A DNA stretch of 5,229 nucleotides, taken from Clostridiaceae bacterium. GTDB taxonomy: Bacteria; Bacillota; Clostridia; Oscillospirales; Acutalibacteraceae. Numbering within the stretch: the first letter of the stretch is position 1; each line of letters begins with the position of its first letter. Location of the stretch: NCBI GenBank assembly GCA_904501705.1, contig CAJGCA010000083.1, positions 1-5,229 on the forward strand, written 5' to 3'. The position numbers and the translations under genes were made by a program. Under the pieces are notes generated by a model. The model was not told the DNA's origin and did not search any database. It worked only from the letters and a program-made list of their open reading frames with translations. Shown here one piece after another: positions 1 through 5,229 of the stretch.

Positions 1-1566
1 CGTGCGGTCGGGCGGGATCTGACCCTCGCACAGTACGATGACATGCGATCCGGGGATGTTTTTGGTGTGCAGCCAGATATCGCTGCCCTTCGCCGTGCGC
101 AGGGTCAGGCGATCGTTCTCGAGATTGTTGCGCCCGACGAGGATGGTAAACCCGTCGTCCGAGCGGAAGGAAAGCGGTTTGAGCGGCGCGCTCTTTTTCT
201 TCGGCGCGTTCTTCTGCCGCCGCAGATAGCCCTGTTCCTCGAGTTCGGTGCGCAGTTCATCCAGTTCCCGCAGGCTCGTCGCGCGGGAGAGCGCATCGAA
301 TATCGTGTCGATGTAGACCAGTTCTGCTTCACCTGCCGCGATGCGGTCAGTCAGCATTTCCTCCGCGGTCTGCGCCTTGCGGTACAGCTTGTAATAACGG
401 CGCGCATTGGCGTTGGCAGACAGCGCAGGGTCAAGCGGAATGGTGATGAGCGCGCAATTTTCATCAAAGTAGTTGACGACCTCTGCCTTGTCCGCCCCTT
501 GCGTAATGAGATGCATATTCGCGTTGATGAGGTCACCGTACAGCCGCAAAGTATCGCGGTCGGCAGCGGCGGCAAGCTCTTGTCTCTGATTGGCGAGTTT
601 GCGTGTTACGCGCTCTGCGGTGCTCGTCAGCACGCGCAACAGATCGTGAGAGTGCACGCGGATGCGCTCGGCGGCAGCACGGCGCGCATAGAACGCGTCG
701 AGAAGCCCGGAGAAGCTTTCCACTTCTTGCCCGCGCGCTTCGAGCCCATATTGAATGATGGGTTGAAAGCTATATTCCAGCGGTGTGCCGTCGGGCTTTG
801 TCAGTAGATAGGGCACACCGATCTCGGTCGCCGCCGCTTGTGTGCGGCGGATGCAGTCGGTAAGTTTCTCCCATTCCGCTTTCGTCAGCTCGCTTATCTG
901 CGGGTCGCGCCCGCCGCAGGCGCGGTAGGCGATCTCGCGGCAGGAGAGGGGCGATAAGCCTTGTGAGAGGGCGAGCAGCGCCTTAGAGAGCGGTGCGTCC
1001 TTGCCATTCTTTACCGCCGTTGTCAGTTCCTCAGGCGTGTGGCGGGAGAGATCGAAACGTCCCGCGGGTGCGGGCGGCGCTTCGTACCGCATCCCCGGTA
1101 GCACGGGGCGTACCGAGGACATATCAGGGTAGATGCGTTTGATCGCGTCGATGATGATGCCGTCGGGGCCGACGAGGATGATGTTGCTGTGCCGTCCCAT
1201 AATCTCCACCGCCAGCGTCAGCCGCACGGGGTCACCGAGCTCGCTGATGCAGTCGAAGTCGAGATATAAGGCGCGCTCAAAGCCCTCCTGACGGATGCCC
1301 GCGAGTCGCCCGCCCGTCAGCCGCTTGCGCAGCAGCATACAGAACATCGGCGGCTGTGCGGGATTTTCGGGAGTTTCTATGGTAAAATGGATGCGGGGCG
1401 CAGCGGCGTGCGCCGACAGGTACAGCCGTTCGGCACCGCCGCGATAGCGCAGGGCGATGATGAGCTCTTCCCGTTCGGGCTGATAGATCTTATCCACCCG
1501 CGCTTCGGGCAGAGCCGCAGTAAGCTCGCGCCGCAGGCAGGCGAGGAAAGCACCGTCCAGTGCCAT
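1..1566 (-). CDS. rqcH: RqcH / NFACT-family ribosome quality control protein (FbpA-like), partial at 3' end
   Basis: One open frame of 522 codons runs from ATG at 1566 to the window edge without a stop; by family length (about 570-590 residues) some 50-70 C-terminal residues are missing. In bacteria RqcH binds stalled 50S subunits carrying peptidyl-tRNA and recruits tRNA-Ala to add C-terminal alanine tails that mark the nascent chain for degradation. Older annotations call it fibronectin-binding protein A. Visible features are an NFACT-N domain at about 1-180 with the signature EIMGRHSNI at 121-129, a helix-rich, coiled-coil-like middle at about 270-430, and the start of NFACT-R (DUF814) from about 465 with GRNNLEND at 478-485 and WLHTKNIPGSH at 498-508. 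The position known as the Asp97-Arg98 tRNA-contact pair in characterised RqcH reads Glu97-Arg98. The start is supported by GAGGTGA seven bases upstream and by the position of the nif3 stop. It is cotranscribed with nif3. The family call is very secure; alanine-tailing activity is inferred from the family. Confidence 0.96.
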   Translation of the reverse strand, partial: MALDGAFLACLRRELTAALPEARVDKIYQPEREELIIALRYRGGAERLYLSAHAAAPRIHFTIETPENPAQPPMFCMLLRKRLTGGRLAGIRQEGFERALYLDFDCISELGDPVRLTLAVEIMGRHSNIILVGPDGIIIDAIKRIYPDMSSVRPVLPGMRYEAPPAPAGRFDLSRHTPEELTTAVKNGKDAPLSKALLALSQGLSPLSCREIAYRACGGRDPQISELTKAEWEKLTDCIRRTQAAATEIGVPYLLTKPDGTPLEYSFQPIIQYGLEARGQEVESFSGLLDAFYARRAAAERIRVHSHDLLRVLTSTAERVTRKLANQRQELAAAADRDTLRLYGDLINANMHLITQGADKAEVVNYFDENCALITIPLDPALSANANARRYYKLYRKAQTAEEMLTDRIAAGEAELVYIDTIFDALSRATSLRELDELRTELEEQGYLRRQKNAPKKKSAPLKPLSFRSDDGFTILVGRNNLENDRLTLRTAKGSDIWLHTKNIPGSHVIVLCEGQIPPDRT

Positions 1567-1572
1567 AGGGGA

Positions 1573-1579
1573 TCACCTC
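1573..1579 (-). promoter_or_regulatory. Ribosome binding site of rqcH overlapping the nif3 stop codon
   Basis: The minus strand reads GAGGTGA, and its last three bases are the TGA stop of nif3. The spacing to the rqcH ATG at 1566 is 6-7 bases. The overlap and the 6-bp intergenic gap suggest translational coupling of the two genes. Confidence 0.85.
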
Positions 1580-2313
1580 ACAGTGTTGTAGGGAGCGTTA
1601 TCATAGTATGCGGTAACGGCCAGAGTGGGGAATGCGTCGTTAAGCCAGTGGCAGAGTGTGTCGACGATCGACACCTCGGTGGCATAGTGCCCCGCCTCGA
1701 TGACGGTGACGCCGAGGGCGTTCGCCTCCAGCCATTGGTGGTGGCGCACCTCGCCCGAGACGAAGGCGTCGATCTCACTCGCGAGCGGGGTAATGAAATC
1801 CCCGCCGCTGCCGCCGCATACCGCGACGGTGCGGATGAGCCCGCCGCCGTTTACGCGCACGGCGGTGTCGAGCACCTCGGCAACCATTTTCGCGAACGCG
1901 TGCGCATTGGTCGGCTCGCTAAGCTGCCCGATGCGGCAGAAGCCGTCCTTGGTTGCGCGTAGGTCGGTCAGTCCCAGCCGCGCGGCGAGGACGTCGTTGA
2001 CGCCGCCGACCGCCTTGTCGGCGTTGGTGTGAACGGAAATGACGTCGATCCCCGCCGCGGCGAGCGCGTAGGGGATGCTGTCGCTTGCCAGGACTTTAAG
2101 CGGGGAGAAGATGACGGGATGGTGGGTGACGATGAGCTCGGCACCGATCGCCTTCGCCGCCTCGATCGCGCCGACGGTGGCATCCAGCGTAACCAGCACG
2201 CGGGTGACCTCGCGGTCGGGACTGCCGATGAGCAGCCCCGCGTTATCCCACTCCTCCGCAAGGGAGAAGGGTGCTTTAGCATTCAGACATTCTATGATCG
2301 CGCGGTTGGTCAT
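1573..2313 (-). CDS. Nif3-like dinuclear metal center hexameric protein (YbgI/YqfO family)
   Basis: A complete 246-residue protein of the NIF3 family. These proteins form toroidal hexamers with a two-metal site; they are often labelled GTP cyclohydrolase 1 type 2 homologues, but the physiological reaction is not firmly known. Visible motifs are EEWDNAGLLIG (20-30), VTHHP (62-66), SVHTNADKAVGGVND (93-107), SGEVRHH (186-192) and EAGHYATE (206-213). By comparison with E. coli YbgI the metal ligands should be His64, His65, Asp99, His209 and Glu213, all present. The length matches the short YbgI form (about 247 residues), so it lacks the PII-like insert of the roughly 370-residue Bacillus YqfO form. 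The start has an excellent AAGGAGG site at 2321-2327 with seven-base spacing. In many Bacillota nif3 follows the tRNA methyltransferase gene trmK; here an acyltransferase and a terminator lie upstream instead, and rqcH follows after 6 bp. The family assignment is firm, the biochemical role is not. Confidence 0.95.
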   Translation of the reverse strand: MTNRAIIECLNAKAPFSLAEEWDNAGLLIGSPDREVTRVLVTLDATVGAIEAAKAIGAELIVTHHPVIFSPLKVLASDSIPYALAAAGIDVISVHTNADKAVGGVNDVLAARLGLTDLRATKDGFCRIGQLSEPTNAHAFAKMVAEVLDTAVRVNGGGLIRTVAVCGGSGGDFITPLASEIDAFVSGEVRHHQWLEANALGVTVIEAGHYATEVSIVDTLCHWLNDAFPTLAVTAYYDNAPYNTVR

Positions 2314-2348
2314 AAAACCGCCTCCTTAGGATAAGCTATTTCTTGCTC

Positions 2349-2377
2349 ATTTTACCACGGATGCGGCAAAAAAACAA
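2349..2377 (-). promoter_or_regulatory. Predicted sigma-A-type promoter for nif3-rqcH
   Basis: The minus strand has TTGTTT (2377-2372), a 17-bp spacer, and TAAAAT (2354-2349) preceded by TGG, an extended -10 element. Transcription would begin near 2342, leaving a leader of about 30 bases before the ATG at 2313. The -35 hexamer lies within the T-tract region of the terminator of the upstream gene. This promoter makes nif3-rqcH a separate unit. The -10, spacing and position are good; the -35 is only a partial match. Confidence 0.7.
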
Positions 2378-2406
2378 CCCCCGCGCGCGGTATCGCACGC
2401 GGGGGG
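2368..2406 (-). terminator. Rho-independent terminator after the acyltransferase gene
   Basis: On the minus strand a 12-bp, almost all G-C stem (arms 2405-2394 and 2389-2378, one G-U pair) closes a four-base AUAC loop and is followed by TTG and seven T residues. It begins five bases after the acyltransferase stop codon. This is a textbook intrinsic terminator. Confidence 0.93.
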
Positions 2407-2410
2407 AAGC

Positions 2411-3625
2411 TTATACTGTTTGCAGAGCCTTTTTCTCGGCGCGAAGCTCGTAGAAGATTTTCACCATATTGATGAATTTCATCGTGAGTCGCCCGTCCTC
2501 GGGATAGCAGCGGTAGATGTCTGTGCCGTGCTGGATCTCGAAGTATTTGCCGGGGCCGAAGGGCAGGGTGGGGATGTTGGCGACGGACACCGTCAGATCG
2601 ACCGCCTCGTCGCGGATATCGCCGCGCAGGTGGAAGCCATCCTTTGACAGATGGATATGCGCCTTACCGACCTCGATGAACCTATCCGCTTTGGGATCGA
2701 TCATATGGATGATCGCTTGATTTTCGAGACTGTTTTCGATTCCCTTGCGAATCTTGTCCTTAAGCTGCTGATAGATGAGACGGCTCCAGTCGGAGACGTA
2801 CCGCAGCTCCTCACCCAGTCCGCGGTAATTGTGCATCAGGGCGTAGTCGTCGACGACCTGCTCATAGCCGCAGGCAGTGCAGGCGATGGTGCTGTGGTCC
2901 CGTACCTGCATTGCAAATTCCGTCTTGCAGTGGGGACACTGATATAGCACGTTTTCCAGCCCGTCGATGACGGCGTTATTCTTGTATTTGACCCGATGCT
3001 CCTCCTGCTCACGGTATGCATCGAACAGGATCGCCTCGTCGGTCTTTCGCTGTACCTCGTCGAGCTCCATTGTCGCGAGCGTTTCTTTATCGAAGAGTTT
3101 GTAGATATCCATATAGGTTCGACCGGGGCGAAGCCCCTTGGTCCATTTTGGCATCACGAAATAGGTGCCGCTCGTGCGTGCGACGTACACATCCGTCTCC
3201 AGCCATTTAAGAAACTTGTAGGTCGCCGCAGGTATCGGCGTGGAGAGTCCGTCCTCGCACATTAGTCCGGCGGGGTAGATCACTACCGGCTCACCGCTTT
3301 CGATGACCGCCTTGATGCGCTTGAGATCCCGCACGGCGGTCTGGAACTGTTGCTTGGGGATGACTCCCATTTTATTGAGAAAGCCCTTGATCGGCAGAGA
3401 GTTGTAGAAGGAGTGGCTGATGACGAAGGACATGGGGCGATGGGTCGCGTCGATAAGGTTGACGAAGTCAAACGCCGCTTCGTGGTTGGCGATGACAACA
3501 AACGCCCCTTTCTTGTTTTTGATCTCGTTGCGCAGCATCTTACGCTTGAACACGAATGTGGCGAAATTCCAGGATGCAAACTGCGCGATTCGATAGCACA
3601 GCCGATTTGGCTTGAGATACTCCAT
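2411..3625 (-). CDS. PlsC-like lysophospholipid acyltransferase family protein with internal zinc ribbon
   Basis: A complete protein of 404 residues from the preferred ATG at 3625; an in-frame ATG two codons earlier (3631) would give 406. Numbering here uses the 406 form. The N-terminal half resembles the glycerolipid acyltransferase (LPLAT/PlsC) fold: NHEAAFD at 49-55 supplies the catalytic HX4D (His50, Asp55), GVIPKQ at 89-94 resembles the second block, and VIYPAGLMCEDG at 117-128 stands where the family normally has PEGTR, with Ala in place of the usual Glu. Such enzymes transfer an acyl group to lysophospholipid-type acceptors at the membrane. A CX2C-X15-CX2C zinc ribbon follows (Cys232, Cys235, Cys251, Cys254). 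The C-terminal stretch of about 90 residues (roughly 315-406) is strand-rich in character and I do not recognise it. No clear transmembrane helix or signal peptide is seen. It is a single-gene unit with its own promoter and terminator. The acyltransferase fold is likely; the substrate is unknown. Confidence 0.83.
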   Translation of the reverse strand: MEYLKPNRLCYRIAQFASWNFATFVFKRKMLRNEIKNKKGAFVVIANHEAAFDFVNLIDATHRPMSFVISHSFYNSLPIKGFLNKMGVIPKQQFQTAVRDLKRIKAVIESGEPVVIYPAGLMCEDGLSTPIPAATYKFLKWLETDVYVARTSGTYFVMPKWTKGLRPGRTYMDIYKLFDKETLATMELDEVQRKTDEAILFDAYREQEEHRVKYKNNAVIDGLENVLYQCPHCKTEFAMQVRDHSTIACTACGYEQVVDDYALMHNYRGLGEELRYVSDWSRLIYQQLKDKIRKGIENSLENQAIIHMIDPKADRFIEVGKAHIHLSKDGFHLRGDIRDEAVDLTVSVANIPTLPFGPGKYFEIQHGTDIYRCYPEDGRLTMKFINMVKIFYELRAEKKALQTV

Positions 3626-3633
3626 CGTCATTA

Positions 3634-3640
3634 CCCCCTT
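3634..3640 (-). promoter_or_regulatory. Ribosome binding site that selects the acyltransferase start
   Basis: The minus strand reads AAGGGGG followed by T, close to AAGGAGGT. It lies only 2 bases from the ATG at 3631 but 8 bases from the in-frame ATG at 3625. The second spacing is normal and the first is too tight, so translation probably starts at 3625. Confidence 0.75.
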
Positions 3641-3645
3641 CTGCT

Positions 3646-3661
3646 TGTTGCTGCATCAACA
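3646..3661 (-). promoter_or_regulatory. Candidate operator: near-perfect 16-bp dyad over the acyltransferase transcription start
   Basis: The minus strand reads TGTTGATGCAGCAACA, two 8-base half sites matching at seven of eight positions with no spacer. It starts at the last base of the predicted -10 box and covers the expected start of transcription, a typical place for a repressor to bind. No known regulator motif is recognised, and the assignment rests on symmetry and position only. Confidence 0.4.
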
Positions 3662-3689
3662 TTTTACCATAAAGTACGACAAAATGCAA
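3661..3689 (-). promoter_or_regulatory. Predicted sigma-A-type promoter for the acyltransferase gene
   Basis: The minus strand has TTGCAT (3689-3684), a 17-bp spacer, and TAAAAT (3666-3661) preceded by TGG, an extended -10. The start would fall near 3654, about 29 bases before the chosen ATG. The block TGGTAAAATG is identical to that of the nif3 promoter. The promoter lies directly downstream of the rubredoxin terminator, which fits an independent unit. Confidence 0.78.
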
Positions 3690-3708
3690 AGGGTTTCGCG
3701 CATTTACG

Positions 3709-3745
3709 CAAAGAAAAAAGTCCTGTGCCGTAGCACGGGACTTTT
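3709..3745 (-). terminator. Rho-independent terminator after rubredoxin, with UACG tetraloop
   Basis: On the minus strand a 13-bp stem (arms 3745-3733 and 3728-3716, one G-U pair) closes the loop UACG with a C-G closing pair, an unusually stable UNCG tetraloop. Six T residues in a row follow, partly inside the stem, then CTTTG. It starts four bases past the rubredoxin stop codon and ends the ZIP-flavodiiron-rubredoxin unit. The plus-strand side has only four T residues, so it acts mainly in the minus direction. Confidence 0.92.
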
Positions 3746-3749
3746 CGGC

Positions 3750-3905
3750 TTATTCTTGCGAGAACATATCCTTGCCGACGCCGCATAGCGGGCAGACCCA
3801 ATCGGCGGGTACGTCCTCCCACTTGGTGCCGGGGGCGATGCCGTTGTCGGGATCGCCGACGGCATCGTCGTAGACGTAGCCGCACACATCGCATACGTAT
3901 TTCAT
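3750..3905 (-). CDS. Rubredoxin
   Basis: A 51-residue protein, the usual rubredoxin length (about 52-54), starting [10 protein letters not shown] and ending with TAA. Rubredoxin is a small cytoplasmic one-electron carrier with a single iron bound by four cysteines; here these are Cys5 and Cys8 (CDVCGY) and Cys38 and Cys41 (CPLCGV). Other family hallmarks are [16 protein letters not shown] at 12-27 and the aromatic core residues Tyr3, Tyr10, Tyr12, Trp29 and Trp36. The start is set by a perfect AAGGAGG at 3913-3919 with seven-base spacing. It lies 48 bp after the flavodiiron gene with no terminator between, so it is most likely cotranscribed and serves as direct electron donor to that enzyme; a candidate internal promoter could also express it separately. 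No rubredoxin reductase gene is visible in the window. Identification is secure. Confidence 0.97.
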   Translation of the reverse strand: MKYVCDVCGYVYDDAVGDPDNGIAPGTKWEDVPADWVCPLCGVGKDMFSQE

Positions 3906-3929
3906 CCAAATCCCTCCTTTTCTGTTTAT

Positions 3930-3959
3930 AGTATATCCGAAACGGATAAAAAATTACAA
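3930..3959 (-). promoter_or_regulatory. Candidate internal promoter for rubredoxin
   Basis: The minus strand has TTGTAA (3959-3954), which contains the TAA stop of the flavodiiron gene, an 18-bp spacer, and TATACT (3935-3930). The rubredoxin ATG lies about 25 bases further on. The match is fair, and the position in a short intergenic gap is suggestive. It would permit rubredoxin expression independent of the ZIP-flavodiiron transcript. Confidence 0.5.
3934..3948 (-). promoter_or_regulatory. Perfect inverted repeat TATCCG-TTT-CGGATA, candidate operator
   Basis: A 6-base perfect inverted repeat with a 3-base centre lies between the -35 and -10 boxes of the candidate rubredoxin promoter, its distal end overlapping the -10 by two bases. 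It has no following T-run in the direction of transcription, so it does not look like a terminator. It could be a repressor site, or a weak mRNA hairpin between the two genes. Confidence 0.4.
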
Positions 3960-5099
3960 CAATTCTTTTGCGAGCGCCTTGATCTGTGTGGTGCTCGCCT
4001 CATTGAGAGCGGCGTTGATCGTCACGGTGGTGTCAGTGTAGTTAAGCTCGCTGCCCTCAAGCATCTTTTTAATGGTTTTGGCGGCGGCGGGTGCCCAGGT
4101 GCCGTTTTCGATGATGCCGATGAGGCGGTTTTTGTATCCGCGCTCGGTCAGATCGTGGATGAACTCCCGCATAAAGGGGAAGATCTCGCCGTTGTAGGTG
4201 GTGGTGGCGAGCACCAGCTTGCCGTAGCGGAACGCATCCTCCACTGCCTCAGCCATATCGCAGCGCGCGAGGTCGTTGATAACGACCTTCGGGCAGCCGC
4301 CCGCAGTCAGTTCCTCGGCGAGCAGCTCGACCGCCTTTTTGGTGTTGCCGTAGACCGAGGTATAGGCGATGACCACGCCTTCGCTCTCCACGCCGTAGGA
4401 CGACCAGACGTCATACAGGCCGATGTAATAGCCGAGGTTGTCGGTGAGCACGGGCCCGTGCAGCGGGCAGACGATCTTAATGTCCAGCGCGGCGGCTTTC
4501 TTCAGCACTGCCTGCACCTGTGCGCCGTATTTGCCCACGATACCGAAATAGTAGCGGCGTGCCTCGCACGCCCAGTCCGCCTCGACGTCCAGTGCACCGA
4601 ACTTGCCGAAGCCGTCGGCAGAGAACAGCACCTTATCCGCAGAGTCGTAGGTCAGCACGACCTCGGGCCAGTGCACCATCGGTGCGGCGATAAAGGTGAG
4701 GGTATGTTTGCCCAGCGACAGTGTGTCGCCGTCCTTGACGAGCAGGCGGCGGGCGGAATAGTCTACGCCGAAATACTTTCCCATCATCACCGACGCGGCA
4801 GCCGAGGACACGATGATCGCCTCGGGGTAGGTCTCCGCGAAGGTGCGGATGTTCGCGGAGTGGTCAGGCTCCATGTGCTGCACGATGAGGTAGTCGGGGG
4901 CTCTGTCCCCGAGCGCCACGCGGATGTTCGCGAGCCATTCGTCACCGAATCGCGCGTCCACCGAATCCATCACGGCGATCTTGTCGTCGAGGATGAGGTA
5001 GGAGTTGTACGCCATTCCGTTCGGCACGTCATACATCCCCTCAAAGAGGTCAATGGCGTGGTCGTTTACGCCGATATAGCGAATATCGTTTGTGATCAT
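3954..5099 (-). CDS. Flavodiiron protein (class A; oxygen / nitric oxide reductase)
   Basis: A complete 381-residue protein beginning MITNDIRYIG. It reduces oxygen to water or nitric oxide to nitrous oxide in the cytoplasm, receiving electrons from rubredoxin through FMN. The N-terminal metallo-beta-lactamase-like domain (about 1-240) has the full diiron set: His75, Glu77, Asp79 and His80 in QHMEPDHSAN, His143 in MVHWPE, Asp162 in FSADGFGKFG, and His214 in PLHGP. The C-terminal flavodoxin domain (about 241-381) has the FMN phosphate loop TSVYGNT at 247-253, TTTYNGEIFPFM at 299-310 and ENGTWAP at 331-337. There is no C-terminal rubredoxin or flavin reductase extension, consistent with the separate rubredoxin gene just downstream. 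An upstream in-frame TTG (5132) would add 11 residues but runs back into the ZIP gene; the ATG at 5099 has AAGGAG nine bases upstream and matches the usual family start. The oxygen versus nitric oxide preference cannot be read from the sequence. Confidence 0.96.
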   Translation of the reverse strand: MITNDIRYIGVNDHAIDLFEGMYDVPNGMAYNSYLILDDKIAVMDSVDARFGDEWLANIRVALGDRAPDYLIVQHMEPDHSANIRTFAETYPEAIIVSSAAASVMMGKYFGVDYSARRLLVKDGDTLSLGKHTLTFIAAPMVHWPEVVLTYDSADKVLFSADGFGKFGALDVEADWACEARRYYFGIVGKYGAQVQAVLKKAAALDIKIVCPLHGPVLTDNLGYYIGLYDVWSSYGVESEGVVIAYTSVYGNTKKAVELLAEELTAGGCPKVVINDLARCDMAEAVEDAFRYGKLVLATTTYNGEIFPFMREFIHDLTERGYKNRLIGIIENGTWAPAAAKTIKKMLEGSELNYTDTTVTINAALNEASTTQIKALAKELL

Positions 5100-5108
5100 A
5101 GATTTAAT

Positions 5109-5114
5109 CTCCTT
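5109..5114 (-). promoter_or_regulatory. Ribosome binding site of the flavodiiron gene overlapping the ZIP stop codon
   Basis: The minus strand reads TAAGGAG: the TAA is the ZIP stop and AAGGAG is the ribosome binding site, nine bases before ATG 5099. This fixes the start and indicates tight coupling of the two genes. Confidence 0.82.
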
Positions 5115-5229
5115 ATCCAAGTAATACATCAAAAAACAGCATCAAACAGAAGCCCGCGAGCAGGGAATAGGTCGCGCCGCGTTCACTGCCGTGTGCGTGG
5201 GTTTCGGGGATCATCTCGTCGCTGATGAC
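5113..5229 (-). CDS. ZIP-family metal transporter, C-terminal 38 residues (partial)
   Basis: An open frame enters from the window edge at 5229 and ends at TAA 5115-5113. The fragment contains SDEMIPETHAHGSERGATY (visible residues 4-22) followed by a hydrophobic segment ending in DVLLG. This pattern, an acidic and histidine-bearing turn followed by one last membrane helix ending close to the C terminus, is typical of bacterial ZIP (ZupT/GufA-type) transporters, which import zinc, iron or other divalent metals across the cytoplasmic membrane. The metal cannot be told from this fragment. The gap to the flavodiiron start is 13 bp, so the two genes are probably one operon. The call rests on a short stretch, but the motif is characteristic. 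Confidence 0.8.
   Translation of the reverse strand, partial: VISDEMIPETHAHGSERGATYSLLAGFCLMLFFDVLLG

Noticed and set aside
43..807. 254-codon plus-strand open frame opposite rqcH
   Set aside because: The minus strand here encodes the NFACT middle region and the start of NFACT-R, including WLHTKNIPGSH; the plus-strand translation shows no family features.
1387..1962. 191-codon plus-strand open frame
   Set aside because: It spans the rqcH start and the nif3 gene on the opposite strand and is explained as a shadow of both.
3350..3733. 127-codon plus-strand open frame crossing the acyltransferase promoter
   Set aside because: It overlaps the conserved NHEAAFD region on the other strand and runs through the promoter and terminator; no protein features are visible.
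3934..3948. Terminator between the flavodiiron and rubredoxin genes
   Set aside because: The stem is only 6 bp and on the minus strand it is followed by TACTATAAAC, not a T-run. The T-run lies before it, in the wrong place.
5100..5132. N-terminal extension of the flavodiiron protein from a TTG start
   Set aside because: The extra 11 codons overlap the ZIP coding end and include the AAGGAG ribosome binding site; the ATG at 5099 matches the usual family N terminus.
4155..5225. 356-codon plus-strand open frame opposite the flavodiiron gene
   Set aside because: It is antisense to a fully conserved enzyme gene with all metal ligands present, its translation has no recognisable motif, and GC-rich codons make long antisense frames common.
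1..5229. CRISPR array, tRNA, rRNA, insertion sequence or phage remnant
   Set aside because: No spaced direct repeats, cloverleaf-like segments, transposase motifs or terminal repeats were seen; nearly all of the window is accounted for by six conserved genes.

Overview
The window looks like chromosome from an anaerobic member of the Bacillota. It is GC-rich by eye, with strong AAGGAGG-type ribosome binding sites and extended -10 promoters. It carries a flavodiiron protein, a rubredoxin and an RqcH/NFACT protein. A Negativicutes or GC-rich clostridial source is my best guess, but no marker in the window fixes the taxon. All six genes lie on the minus strand, so transcription runs from high to low coordinates. 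Long plus-strand open frames are shadows of these genes.

Layout in transcription order: (1) 5229-5113, the last 38 codons of a ZIP-family metal transporter. (2) 5099-3954, a flavodiiron protein whose ribosome binding site overlaps the ZIP stop codon. (3) 3905-3750, a 51-residue rubredoxin. It follows a 48-bp gap with no terminator but with a candidate internal promoter containing a perfect 6+3+6 palindrome. The unit ends in a strong terminator with a UACG loop (3709-3745). (4) 3625-2411, a PlsC-like acyltransferase with an unusual built-in zinc ribbon. It has its own promoter, a near-perfect 16-bp dyad over the predicted transcription start, and its own terminator (2368-2406). (5) 2313-1573, a short Nif3-family dinuclear-metal protein. 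Its promoter uses the preceding terminator's T-tract as part of its -35 box. (6) 1566-1, the first 522 codons of RqcH, 6 bp after nif3 and cut by the window edge.

Functionally there are three units. The first pairs metal uptake with an oxygen- or nitric-oxide-reducing flavodiiron protein and its likely electron donor, rubredoxin. This is a standard defence of anaerobes against oxidative and nitrosative stress. The second is a stand-alone lipid acyltransferase-like gene. The third couples a Nif3-like protein of uncertain function to the ribosome quality-control factor RqcH. I see no mobile element, CRISPR array, tRNA or rRNA. No wholly new system is evident. The points most worth a second look are the zinc-ribbon acyltransferase and the two candidate operators.
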